Program-made: the position numbers and the translations under genes
The notes under the pieces: generated by a model
Seen by the model: the letters and a program-made list of their open reading frames with translations, nothing else
The model's database searches: none
What the model was told of the DNA's origin: nothing
Shown: positions 20,001-30,508 of the stretch, one piece after another
Layout: the number at the start of each line of letters is the position of its first letter
How positions within the stretch are numbered: the first letter of the stretch is position 1
NCBI GenBank assembly: GCA_030544685.1
Contig: CP086683.1
Coordinates: 3,472,001-3,536,000, forward strand
Direction: 5' to 3'
Length of the DNA: 64,000 nt
From: Pseudomonas sp. B21_DOA
GTDB taxonomy: Bacteria; Pseudomonadota; Gammaproteobacteria; Pseudomonadales; Pseudomonadaceae

Positions 20001-23000
20001 GCCGAGGTGTTGCCCGCCGCATCCGTCAGCGACACGGTCAGCGCCTGACCGTTGGCCTGCGGCGTGGTCAGGGTGATTGCAAAGGTGCCGTCGATGCTCA
20101 CGGTGCCGCTGCCGATCAGCGTACCGGCAGCGTTGTACACGTTGACCGTGGTGCCGGCCTCACCGGTACCCGAGAGCAAGGTGCCGTCCGCGCTTGCCAC
20201 CAGCGCCGCCGGCGCATTGGGCGCGAGCAGGTCCGGGGCGGTCAGATTGACGCTGTTGGATTCGTTGCCGGCAGCGTCGGCCTGGCTCAGGCTCAGGGTC
20301 TGGCCCGAGGTCTGTGCCGGGCTGAGGGTGACGCTGAACGTGCCGTTGGCCGCCACCACGGCGCTGCCGAGAACCACTCCGCCAGTGCCGAGCACCGTGA
20401 TGGTGGCGCCGGCTTCACCGCGCCCGGTCAGGGCCGTGCCGTTCGGTGCCAGGCTCAGTTCGCTCGGCGGGGTTGGCGCAGCGATATCGGCAGCGGTGTA
20501 ATCGGTCGGCGACGAGTTGATGCCGGTGCTCGACGTCGCCACGGCAGACAGCTGTTCGCCGTTCAGCTGTGCGGCATTGAGCGTGACGCTGAAAGTGCCG
20601 TTGGCCGCCACCACCGCGCTGCCGAGCAACACGCCCGAGGCATTGCGAATGCTCACGGTGCTGCCGGCGGTGGCCGAGCCGGTGAGGGTCAGACCGTCGG
20701 CGCTGAGGGCCAGATTGGTCGGTGCACTTTCCGCCAGATTGCCCGGTGCAGTTACCGGCGCCGCCGGTCCGGTGTTGCCGGCTGCATCGATCTGCACCAC
20801 GGAAAGATTCGATCCGGCCACCGCCGCCGGGGACAGCGTGACGCTGAAATTGCCGTTGCTGCCAACGGTTGCGGTACCCAGCAAAACACCGCCGGCATCA
20901 CGCACTTCCACGTTGGCGCCGACTTCGCCGATACCGGTCAGGGTTGCACCGTTGGCGCTGACTGCCAGATCGAAGGCCGCCAACGGCGCGGTGCTGTCGA
21001 GGGCATTGACGATGGCCGGAGCAGACGGATTGCCCGCCGCGTCAGTAGCCGTCACGTTCAGCGCCTGACCATTGGTTTGTGGGCTGTTGAGCGTTACCTG
21101 GAACGTGCCATTCGCCGTCGCCGTGGTGGTGCCGAGAAGATTGCCCTGGCTGTCGCGCACGGTCACCGTGCTGCCGGCCTCTGCATTACCGGCCAGTTGC
21201 ACGCCAGCCGCGTTCAGGGTCAGAGCGCTAGGAATCGCCGGTGCAGTCAAATCCACGGCGATGACTTCAACCGCCGTCGAAACGTTGCCCGGCGGATCCT
21301 CCTGAGTGACGGTCAGCACTTCGGCATTCAGTTGTGCTGCGTTCAGGGTGACGGTGAACGCGCCGCCGCTGCCGACCTGCGCGGTGCCGAGCAAGGTGCC
21401 GTCGGCGCTTCGCACAGACACGGTGGCGCCCGGTTCGCCGTGGCCGGTGACGGTGACACCGTCGGCATTCACTGCGACTTGGGTCAGTGCGGCGGGTGGG
21501 CTGATGTCGGGCGCATTGACGCTGGTCGAGGGCGAAACGTTGCCGGCAGGGTCGGTCTGGCTGATCGCCAACGCCTCGCCATTGGTCGACGCTGGCGCCA
21601 GGGTCACAGTGAACGAGCCGTCCGCGGCAACCACAGCGCTGCCGAGCACGGTGCCGTTGGCGGTGCTGACATTCACTGTTGCGCCTGCTTCACCCGTGCC
21701 GCTGAGGGTGCTGCCATCTGCGCTGATCAGCGGATTCTGCACGGCGGCCGGCGGGGTGCCGTCGACGGTGATCACGCCAGTGGAAGTCGAGGTGTTGCCG
21801 TTGGCGTCGGTCAGGCTGACCTGCAGGGTCTCGCCGGTGTTCTGCGCGTTGGGCAAGGTGACCTGGAAGTTGCCGCTCTGATCGACCACGCCGGTGGCCA
21901 GAACATTGCCGGCGGCATCCCTGATCGTCACGGTGCTGCCGGCTTCGCCCTGGCCTTTGACCACGGTGCCGACGTCATTGATCGAAACGCCAGTCGCTGC
22001 GGCTGGCGGTTGCAGATCGCTGGCAATGATGCCGGCGGGTTGCGACAGGTTGCCGGCGGCGTCGCTCTGGATCGCCGTAAGCGCCTGGCCATTGAGCTGC
22101 GCCGGCGTCAGCGTCAGGCTGAACGTGCCGTTGCTGGCGACCAGTGCCGTACCGAGCACGGTACCTGTGGCGTCGGTGACAGTGACCGTCGCCCCGGCCT
22201 CGCCGCGTCCCGTGAGTGTCGTGCCGTTGGCATTCAGCGCCAGATTGGTCACCGCGTCCGGGGCCGTGCCATCGAGCGCCGTCACCGTGCCTGGAATCGA
22301 CACGTCACCGTCGGGACTGGTGGCAGTGACTTGCAGCACTTGCGCATTGATCTGTTTGGCACTGAGCAACAGGGTGAAACGGCCAGAGCTGTTGATCAGC
22401 CCGGAGCCGAGCACAGCGCCGCTGCTGTTGGTCACGGTTACGGTGCAACCGGGCGTTCCGGCGCCGGTCAGGGTGAAACCGTCGGTACTCAAGGCCAGAT
22501 CGGTCGGGGTCGCAACTTGCGTACCGTCCAGACCCGCCAGCGGCACGACGGGCGAATCATTGCCGCCGCCATCCGTGCTGATCACTTCCAGATTGCCGCC
22601 AGGCTCGGCCGCTGGATTCAGGGTCACGACGAAGCGGCCATCCGCGTCCGCCGTCGCGGTGCCCAGCACAGCGCCACCGCCCGCGATGCTGACGGTGACC
22701 ATGGTGCCCGGTTCGGCAAGACCAGACACTTGCGTGCCGGCCGGGTTGAGCGCGAGATCGCTGACCGCCGCCGGCGGGTGCTGTCCGGCGCGGTGACGCT
22801 GCCGGGAAGCGAACTGTTGGCGCCGTCCGACACTACGACTTGCAAGGCTTCGCCATTGGTTTGCGCGGTATCGAGATTGACCGTGAAGGCGCCAGAGCCG
22901 TCAGCAGTTGCGGTACCGATGATGTTGCCGTCGGCGTCCCGCACCTCAACGGTATTGTTCGGCTGCGTGGTGCCGGTGACCGTGGCCCCTGCAGGATCGA

Positions 23001-25793
23001 CGACCAACCCGGTCGGTGCGGGTGGGGCGGTGATGTCCGGTGCCGTAACCGGAGTGGCCGGCGAGGGCAGGGCACTCGCATCGGTCTGGATGACACTCAA
23101 TACCTGACCGTCGAGCTGAGCCGGGCTCAGGTTGACGCTGAAATTGCCATCGCTGGCAACTACTGTCGTGCCAATTACCGTGCCGTCCGGTGCGCTGACC
23201 GTGACGGTGCTGCCGGCTTGTCCGGTGCCGGTCAAGGTCACGCCGTTGCTGGCGAGCACGACGTTGTCCGGCGCCAGCGGCGCGGTGGTGTCCGCTGCCG
23301 TCAGTGGCGCGTTCGGAGAAACGTTCACGCCATCCGATTGGCTGACTTGCAGTTGCTGGCCGTTGAGTTGCGGGCTGTTCAGCGCCACCGTGAAAGTCCC
23401 GCTGCCATCGACGATCACGGTGCCCAGCGTATTGCCGGCCGAATCCTTGACCGTCACCGTGGCACCGGGCTCGCCTGTACCGCTCAGTTCAGTGCCGCCT
23501 GCATTCAGCGTCAGATCCGAAGGGGCCGTGGGGGCCTGGATATCCGGCGCTTCAACCGGTACCGCCGGGAGCCTGAAGGCGAGCCATCGGTCTGCACCAC
23601 GCTGAGATTCTGGCCATTGGTCTGTGGCGAGGACAGGGTGACTTCGAACCGGCCGTTGCTGCCGACCACGGCGGTGCCCAACACCGCACCACCAGCGTCA
23701 GTGACGGTCACGGTCGCGCCGGCCTGACCAGCACCAGAGACTACGGCGCCATTGGCGGAAATGCTCACATCGGTCACGGCTACCGGTGTGGTCAGATCGG
23801 GTGCGATCACGTTGACCGGCGCCGAAGGGTTGCCGTCTGCGTCGGTCTGGATCACTTGCAACTGTTGCGCATCGGTCTGTGGAGTCGAGAGGTTTACCGT
23901 GAAATTGCCATCGGCACCCACGGTACCGGTGCCGATGATATTGCCGGCCGGATCGCGCACGGTAATCGAAGCGCCGATTTCGCCTGTGCCGGTCAGCGTC
24001 TGCCCTTGGCCGTCGAGCGTAACGCCCGTCAGCGGCGCCGGGCCTTGCGTGTCAGGCGTTACATAGGTCAATGGGGCAGAGGTATTGCCAGCCGCATCGC
24101 TGGCACTGATCTGCAACGCTTCGCCATTGTTTTGCGGGCTGCTCAATTGCACCGTGAACGTGCCATCCGCAGCAACGACTGCCGAGCCGAGTACATTGCC
24201 GTTCGCATCGCGAACCGTGATCGTTGAACCGACCTGGCCGCGTCCTTTCATCAGCAGGCCGTCCACACTCAGGACAACGTCGCTTGGCTGAGTCAGGCCA
24301 TCAAGGTCCATGGCGATAACGGTCGTTGCTGGCGACGGGTTGCCGGCGGCGTCAGTGACCAGCACGCTCAGCGCCTCACCATCGATTTGCGCGGCATTGA
24401 GTTGCACGGTGAACGAGCCGTCAGCTGCGACTAAAGCCGTGCCGAGCAGCGTACCTTGCGCGTTGGTGACGCTGACTGTGCTGCCGGGCTCGCCACGGCC
24501 GGTGACCGAGAGGCCATCGCTGCTCACGGCCAGATCCGTTGCAGCGCCGGGGCCGGTGATGTCCGGCGCATTGAAGGTCACGCTCGGTGATTGCGCACCG
24601 GCGCTGTTGACCGCAACGATACTGATGACTTCGCCATTGGCCTGCGCGCGGATCAGCGTCAGCAGGAAGGTGCCGTCAGCAGCCACCGCTGCGCGTCCGA
24701 GCAATTCGCCATTGGCGGCGCGGACTTCAATGGTGGTGCCTGCGCGAGCAATACCGGTCAGTTGGCTGCCGTCGCTGCTCAAGCCGAGATCGGTTGGCGT
24801 CTGCGGTTCGACGATCTCCGGCGCGCTGACTGTTGCGCCGGTCGAGATATTGCCTGCCGCATCGGTGGCATTCACGGTCAGCGGCTGGCCGCTGGTTTGC
24901 GCGGGGCTGAGGGCGACGCTGAAGGTGCCATCTGCCGCCACAACGGCGCTGCCGAGCAGGGTGCCATCGGCGGCGCGCACCTCAATGGCGGCGCCGGCTT
25001 CACCGGTGCCGCCGAGTTGCGTGCCATCGGCGCTTACGCTGAGGTTGCCCGGGGCGGTTGGCGCGGTGGTATCCGGCGCGGTGATCGAGCCGGGCGTGGA
25101 CACGTTGCCCGCAGGGTCGGTGAGCGTCACGTCGAGCGGCTGGCCATTGTTCTGCGGTGTACCCAGGTCGACCTGGAAACTGCCGTCGGCGCCAACCGTT
25201 CCGGAGCCCAGGAGATTGCCCGCCGCGTCGCGCACTTGCACGACACTGCCAGCTTCGCCAAACCCAGTCAGCACGCGGCCATCGGACGATAGGGTCAATC
25301 CGGTCGCAGGCGCAGGAGGCGTTGCGTCACTACTGCCGCCGCCACCACCTCCGCCGCCCCCACCGCCACCACCCGTTGCGGCCGCCGCACCACCCGCGCC
25401 CAACAGGCCGAGCCCGGCAATCGCCCACGCAGGCGTTGCGCCGTCGACCACGCCGACGCCGGCGATCAGTTCGTCCAGCGAATCGATTTCGTCAAAGGTA
25501 AAGCCATTGAACGGTTCGGCGCTGTAGCGCGCCTGCCACAGCGTCGCGTCGTCACCCTGAAAGACAATGTCATTGGGCACGCCGTCAGGGCTGGTGACAA
25601 AGAAATTGGAAATTTTGATTTGCTCGCCAGACTTAAGATTGACGATCAAATCCTGACCGCTGCGACTGGTCGACGCCAGTTGGTCGGGACGGACCGGCAT
25701 TTGTACAACGGAAGGCTGATTGAGCTGAACATTGCCCCAGTTCTGGGCAGTGAGCTGAGAATTGGCTTTGTCGGCAATGACGATGTTGTCCAT
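14072..25793 (-). CDS. Giant repetitive biofilm adhesin, BapA/LapF type (five frame breaks)
   Basis: Reconstructed length is about 3,908 residues. Order: an N-terminal prefix of about 155 residues typical of BapA/LapF adhesins, with a hydrophobic/Ala-Gly stretch and 13 consecutive Gly; then 36 Ig-like repeats of 85 residues; then about 695 residues of C-terminal region with VCBS-like beta domains, RTX-like nonapeptides (GTEGNDTLDG, GGGGDDTLI) and a type I secretion signal. The ATG at 25793 follows AGGGAG. Breaks at 23567-23569, 22776-22778, 19898-19901, 17930-17932 and 17421-17424 are each one missing G/C in a short run, and adding the base restores the repeat motif exactly. Secreted through the LapBCE-like genes directly downstream, it should act at the cell surface in attachment. 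LapD and LapG are not in the window. Confidence 0.88.
16160..25328 (-). repeat. Array of 36 Ig-like coding repeats (255 bp unit)
   Basis: Each 85-codon unit begins with a D-x-T-x-P-x-A-P-type linker, then L-x-x-x-G-x-x-x-x-G-x-GE-GA-V-V, a central GT-V-AdGsF-V-L strand pair, and ends with D-GN-S-TAP. I counted 36 units across the broken frames. The span of 9,169 bases agrees with 36 x 255 within two codons once the five missing bases are added. Units differ at many positions, so this is an old, diversified array rather than a recent expansion. Confidence 0.88.
25335..25373 (-). other. Poly-glycine hinge (13 Gly) in the adhesin prefix
   Basis: Thirteen consecutive glycine codons of mixed usage (GGT, GGC, GGG, GGA) separate the hydrophobic Ala/Gly segment from the first Ig-like repeat. 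Mixed codons argue that the run is selected, not simple slippage of one triplet. In this adhesin class the region lies at the membrane-proximal end and may act as a flexible hinge or retention plug. Confidence 0.8.
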
Positions 25794-26214
25794 TACTACT
25801 CCCTGTATATGGCTGGGCGGACGTCCACGGATGGTTTTAGAACCATAGATAGGGAGTTTGAAATGAGCCTGCCTGATTTCTGGCGAGTAGCCGATGTGGC
25901 GTTTTTCTAACGATCAACTGACTGAAAAATAAGGTATATCTATGCGTTACCGTTTGTCGGAACGTTGGATCCAAGCCATGATCGGATGAAACAAAATGTG
26001 TCGTTTTTCGCACAGGCAAAAAACGTGGAGAAACACCGGGATTCAAAGTGCGATGAGTGATGGCTAATCAATATTGGAACTTTGAAAAGTTGACCATCCC
26101 GGCCGCAGACGTCCATCTGCGAAGGTATTAATCAATAAGCAGAGGAAGCGCGACAGGCTCTGTATAAGAAATCGGGCTGTTTCGTTTCAGCGGACTTTTC
26201 GCCTTCAAAATACT
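25794..26214. promoter_or_regulatory. Gene-free upstream region of the adhesin
   Basis: This 421-base gap is more AT-rich than its surroundings and holds no convincing gene. It should contain the adhesin promoter. Visible structures are a short hairpin ATGGTT-TTAG-AACCAT at 25831-25846, a TTGGATCCAA palindrome at 25965-25974 and a CGTTTTT/AAAAACG inverted repeat at 26002-26025. No clear -35/-10 pair, sigma-54 site or known c-di-GMP-regulator box could be assigned with confidence. Confidence 0.5.
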
Positions 26215-27158
26215 TCATGCGCTAGCTATCGATCGCCGAAGTGATCGAAGCACATCCAGCGCCGACTGATCGGTAACACACCCGGGGTATTGATCGAACA
26301 TATGTGGCGCCCCAGGGTAGACGTGCAGCTCGACGGCAACCCCGGCGCGCGACAGGCGCAGGGCAAATGCAACGTCCTCTTCAAGAAACAGATCCAGCGC
26401 CCCGACCGCCAGAAACGTCGGTGGCAAGTCACGCAGATCATCCAGCAGGGCCGGAGAAAACCAGCCGATCTGCTGATCATCCAGCGCTTGGTCAGCGCGC
26501 AGGCACTGCCAGCAGAATTGGTTGGCTTGCGCCGGCCAGCCAATCACTCCGGTCGTATCGTTTTGCTGAGGCGCGGCCGGGCTGCCCGAACGGTCATCAA
26601 GCATCGGATAAATCAGCACTTGGCTGGCGATGGGGAATTCGCCGCGATCCCGCGCCACCATTGCCAGCGCTGCTGCCAGCCCGGCGCCGGCACTGTGGCC
26701 CATGAGGATTACTTTGTCGGCGTCGATATTCAGCGATTGCTGGTGGGCGAAAACCCAGGCGAGGGCGGTGTAGCAGTCCTCGAGAGGAATGGGGAAGGGG
26801 TGTTCAGGCGCGAGACGGTAATCGACGGCGACGATGATCGCCTGCAGTGCTTCAGCGAGATCGGCGAGATAATCGTCTGCCATTTCCGGGCAGCCCAAGA
26901 CGAAACCTCCACCGTGGAGGTACAGGATCACCGGAAAGTGAACACCCAGTACCGCGCCGGCGGGCCGGTAAAGACACAGGCGCAGATCCTCACCGTCGTG
27001 GGCCGTTATCAATAGGCTTTCACCGCGCGCTTGTTCTGGGGATTTGAATGTCGCATGGACACGCTCCTGATCGCGGGCAGCGTTTCCAACGTCCAGGCTT
27101 CTGCGCCGGGGGTTAAAAAGCTCTTGAAGTCGGGATCCAGCAGTTCATGTGCTTTCAC
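26215..27158 (-). CDS. HSL-family alpha/beta hydrolase / esterase (frame broken near 27096-27097)
   Basis: The product belongs to the hormone-sensitive-lipase-like esterases: oxyanion motif HGGGFVLG, nucleophile Ser in GHSAGAG, acid in AVGALDLFLEE and catalytic His in GAPHMFDQ. The main frame lacks a normal N-terminus. The missing part is in a neighbouring frame starting at a GTG (27158) preceded by AGGAAG and reading VKAHELLDPDF. One C lost at 27096-27097 (minus strand CCC read as CC) joins the two into a 314-residue protein. It is the last gene of the transketolase/MFS/SDR cluster, about 60 bases after the second transketolase subunit. Confidence 0.8.
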
Positions 27159-27186
27159 GTTCTGCTTCCTGTGTGCGAATGAACGA

Positions 27187-27205
27187 GCGCCTCGGATGGA
27201 GGCGC
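27187..27205 (-). terminator. Hairpin between the transketolase and esterase genes
   Basis: GCGCCTC and GAGGCGC form a perfect seven-base stem with a five-base loop in the 61-base gap before the esterase. There is no T tract, so it may be a pause or mRNA-processing structure rather than a full terminator. Confidence 0.35.
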
Positions 27206-27219
27206 CGCTCACGGTGGAG

Positions 27220-28248
27220 TTACAGCCAGGCTTTGATCTGCGCGCAGACAGCCGGCGTCGAAATGCCATAGCGATCATGCAGCGTCGGCAGGGCGCCGGC
27301 GTCGAGGAAAGCATCGGGCAACGCGATCTGTCTGAAGGTGGGCGTCACGCCGTTGCGCAACAACAACCCGGCAACCGCCTCGCCCAAACCGCCGATGATC
27401 GAGCTGTTCTCGGCGGTGACCACCAGACGTCCGGATTTGCGCGCTTCGGCGAGAATGGTTTGCTCATCCAGTGGCTTGATGGTCGGCACGTGCAGCACGG
27501 CCACATCAATGCCGTCGGCCTGCAATTGCTTGGCCGCTTCCAGCGAACGCATGGTCATCAGCCCGGTAGAGATGATCAGCACATCGTTGCCCGTGCGCAG
27601 GGTCTTGGCCTTGCCGATCTCGAATTGATAGCCGTACTCGTCCAGCACCAACGGCACATTGCCGCGCAGCAAACGCATGTAGACCGGGCCCTGGTGAGCG
27701 GCGATGGCCGGCACGGCCTGTTCGATTTCCAGCGCATCACAGGGGTCGACAATCATCAGATTGGGCATGGCGCGGAAGATGGCCAGGTCATCGGTGGCCT
27801 GGTGGCTCGGCCCGTAGCCGGTAGTGAGGCCGGGCAGGCCGCAGACGATTTTGACGTTGAGGTTTTCCTCGGCGATGGCCATGCAGATGAAGTCGTAAGC
27901 ACGGCGCGATGCGAACACCGCGTAGGTGGTGGCGAACGGCACGAACCCTTCGCGGGCCATGCCGGCGGCAGCGCTCATCAGCAACTGCTCGGCCATACCC
28001 ATCTGATAGAAACGCTCCGGGTGCGCCTTGGCGAAAATGTGCAGGTCGGTGTACTTGGACAGGTCAGCAGAAAGGCCGACGATGTCCGCGCGCTGGTCTG
28101 CCAGCGCTGCGAGCGCATGGCCGAACGGTGCCGAGCGGGTCGCCTGGCCCTCGGAAGCAATCGAGGCAATCATCGCCGAGGTGGTCAGGCGCTTTTTCAC
28201 CGGAGCGCCAGTAGCAGTCGAAGGCGCAGTGTTGGCGGCGTTGCTCAT
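27220..28248 (-). CDS. Transketolase, C-terminal (pyrimidine-binding) subunit
   Basis: The 342-residue protein contains the second half of a transketolase: the pyrimidine-binding domain with the catalytic Glu in MGMAEQLL and the AFASRRAYDFI-like segment, followed by the transketolase C-terminal domain (GGLGEAVAGLL). It starts inside the stop of the N-terminal subunit (ATGA overlap), so the two are translationally coupled and must assemble as an alpha2beta2-type enzyme using ThDP. Housekeeping transketolase of Pseudomonas is a single chain, so this split pair is an accessory enzyme for transferring a two-carbon ketol unit in a dedicated pathway. Confidence 0.88.
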   Translation of the reverse strand: MSNAANTAPSTATGAPVKKRLTTSAMIASIASEGQATRSAPFGHALAALADQRADIVGLSADLSKYTDLHIFAKAHPERFYQMGMAEQLLMSAAAGMAREGFVPFATTYAVFASRRAYDFICMAIAEENLNVKIVCGLPGLTTGYGPSHQATDDLAIFRAMPNLMIVDPCDALEIEQAVPAIAAHQGPVYMRLLRGNVPLVLDEYGYQFEIGKAKTLRTGNDVLIISTGLMTMRSLEAAKQLQADGIDVAVLHVPTIKPLDEQTILAEARKSGRLVVTAENSSIIGGLGEAVAGLLLRNGVTPTFRQIALPDAFLDAGALPTLHDRYGISTPAVCAQIKAWL

Positions 28249-29093
28249 TGGTCTTTTCCTTCTTCAAGGTTGCTCAGTGCCAGGTCCCATTCGTGCTCTT
28301 CGACGCGAATGAAGTGGGTCTTTTCCCGGTTCTCCAGAAACGGCACGCCTTTGCCCATTTTCGTGTCGCAGATGATCACGCGCGGTTGCCCGCCGGGGTG
28401 ATTGCGCGCGGCATCGAATGCAGCGACCAGGGCGTCGAGGTCATTGCCGTCGACGCGCTGGGTGAACCAGCCAAAGGCTTGCCAGCGATCGACGATCGGT
28501 TCGAACGAGAGAATCTCGCTGGAGTAACCGTCGGCCTGCTGGTTGTTCACGTCGACGATGGCGATCAGGTTGTCGAGCTGCCAGTGCGAAGCCGACATGA
28601 CTGCTTCCCAGGTCGAGCCTTCATTGAGTTCGCCATCGGAGAGCAGGTTGTAAACGAACGAGGCCGAGCCTTTGCGCTTGAGGCCCAGGCAGGCGCCGAC
28701 TGCGATGCCCAGGCCCTGACCCAGGGAACCGCCGGTGATTTCCATCCCCGGGGTGTAGGCGGCCATGCCCGACATCGGCAGGCGGCTGTCATCCGAGCCG
28801 TAGGTTTCCAGCTCGTCGAGCGGAATGATCTCGGCTTCGATCAGCGCTGCGTACAGCGCAATGGCGTAGTGGCCGATGGAAAGGTAGAAGCGATCGCGCT
28901 GCTCCCATTCGGGATCTGTCGGGCGATGTTTCATTGCATGGAAATAGGAGACCGCCAGCAGGTCAGCCGCGCCGAGCGCCTGGCCCACATAGCCCTGGCC
29001 CTGAACCTGACCCATGCGCAGTGCATGGCGGCGAATGTTGTGCGCGCGCTCCGCAAGGCTTGGCGATGCAGCGTGTGAAAGATTAGTCGTCAT
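28245..29093 (-). CDS. Transketolase, N-terminal (ThDP-binding) subunit
   Basis: The 282-residue product has the ThDP pyrophosphate-binding signature: SIGHYAIALYAAL early, GSLGQGLGIAVG, and the metal-binding GDGE-like motif, here LSDGELNEGSTWEA, with Asn in IVDVNNQQADG. The ATG at 29093 is preceded by GGAG at normal spacing; the frame is open further upstream but reads as nonsense through the end of the MFS gene. It sits between the MFS transporter and the C-terminal subunit on the same strand. Confidence 0.88.
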   Translation of the reverse strand: MTTNLSHAASPSLAERAHNIRRHALRMGQVQGQGYVGQALGAADLLAVSYFHAMKHRPTDPEWEQRDRFYLSIGHYAIALYAALIEAEIIPLDELETYGSDDSRLPMSGMAAYTPGMEITGGSLGQGLGIAVGACLGLKRKGSASFVYNLLSDGELNEGSTWEAVMSASHWQLDNLIAIVDVNNQQADGYSSEILSFEPIVDRWQAFGWFTQRVDGNDLDALVAAFDAARNHPGGQPRVIICDTKMGKGVPFLENREKTHFIRVEEHEWDLALSNLEEGKDQ

Positions 29094-29110
29094 GATGAAA
29101 CTCCGTTGAC

Positions 29111-30408
29111 TCAACGATTGACCAAAGCGGCGGGAATGCGCAGGACCAGACTGGCGCCGAGGAACAGCACGCCGGTGATCAGGTACATGCCGATGGCGCT
29201 GGAACCGGTCAGGGTGGTGATCCAGCCGATCAGATAAGGCGAGCAGAACCCGGCGAGGTTGGCGAAGCTGTTGACCGCCGCGATGCCGGCCGCCGCAGAC
29301 ACGCCGCCGAGCAGCGTGGTCGGCAGCATCCAGAACAACGAGGTGGCGGACAGAATGCCGGAGGCGGCCAGGCACAGACCGAGGATCGACAAGGTCGAAT
29401 TACCGCCCATCATCGCTGCCAGGCTCAAACCGATCGCACCGGCGATCATCGGCACGATCAGGTGCCAGCGGCGCTCGCGATGTTTGTCGCCACTGCGGCC
29501 GAGCAGCAGCATCGCGGCGATGGCGCACAGATAAGGCAGGCTGGTCAGGAAACCGATGTGCAGCGGGTCGGAAACCCCTGCGTTGCGCACCAGTGTCGGC
29601 AGCCAGAAGGTAATCGCATACTGGCCCATGACCACACAGAAGTAGATCGCCGCCAGCAGCCACAAGCGCCGGTCGCGGATGAACTCGCCGATCGAGGCGT
29701 GGGTGACTTTTGCTGGTCGTCTTCAGCCAGTTCGCGAGTGATCAGGGCTTTTTCATCGTCATTGAGCCAGGTCGCCTGATGCACGCCGTCTTTCAGGTAG
29801 CTCAGCACCAGCAGGCCGACGACCACGGTGGGCACCGCCTCGAGCACGAACATCCACTGCCAGCCGGCCCAGCCGTGCACACCGGCAAAGTGGTTCATGA
29901 TCCAGCCCGACAGCGGGCCGCCGACCATGCCCGACAGCGGAATGGCGATGAACCACAACACGGTCATACGCGCCCGCCGATAGGACGGAAACCAATAAGT
30001 GAGATAGAGCAGCAGGCCCGGCGCCAGGCCGGCTTCGGCAATCCCCAGCAGAAAGCGCAGGGCATAGAACTGCCACGCGGTTTCGACGAAGGCGAACAGC
30101 GCCGAGACGATGCCCCAGGTGATCATGATCCGCGCAATCCACACCCGCGCGCCGACCTTGTGCAGGATGATATTGCTGGGCACTTCGCAGAGGAAATAGC
30201 CGATGAAAAACACCCCGGCACCCAGTCCGTAGACCGTTTCGCTGAGGGCCAGATCGTTCATCATTTGCAGCTTGGCGAAACCGACGTTGACCCGATCCAG
30301 ATACGCGCACAAGTAGCACAGCATCAGGAACGGCATCAGCCGCCAGGCCGTTTTGCGGTAGGCAGAAGAGCGCACGGTCGAAACCGCTTCGAGCGACAGG
30401 GTAGTCAT
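29111..30408 (-). CDS. MFS transporter, anion:cation symporter-like (frame broken near 29708-29711)
   Basis: Repaired, this is a 432-residue twelve-helix carrier resembling the ACS/phthalate-permease-like MFS family: LCAYLDRVNVGFAKLQM in helix 1 and the RFLLGIAEAG signature in helix 4. The break is in the T4 run 29708-29711; adding one base gives QQKVTHASIGEFIRDRRLW in the central loop. It lies between the SDR and transketolase genes and probably imports the substrate of that pathway, most likely a sugar acid or other small organic acid by family habit. Confidence 0.85.
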
Positions 30409-30508
30409 GATGGCCTGATCTCTTGTTTTTATTGACCGCCAGGCCATCAGGCCCGGCTGCGTCATCGATCCAGAACCGCACGGGCCACGCAGGCCCGCCC
30501 AGAGTGAC

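Noticed and set aside
19949..23107. Very long plus-strand open frame (over 1,000 codons) opposite the adhesin
   Set aside because: It is a shadow of the Ig-repeat array. Its translation is an Arg/Gly/His-rich periodic string with the 85-residue period of the sense gene and no start signal, and it would be antisense to a clear adhesin.
27009..27314. Separate small gene of about 100 residues before the esterase
   Set aside because: Only its last half makes sense, as the displaced N-terminus of the esterase; the rest overlaps the transketolase 3' end in the wrong frame.
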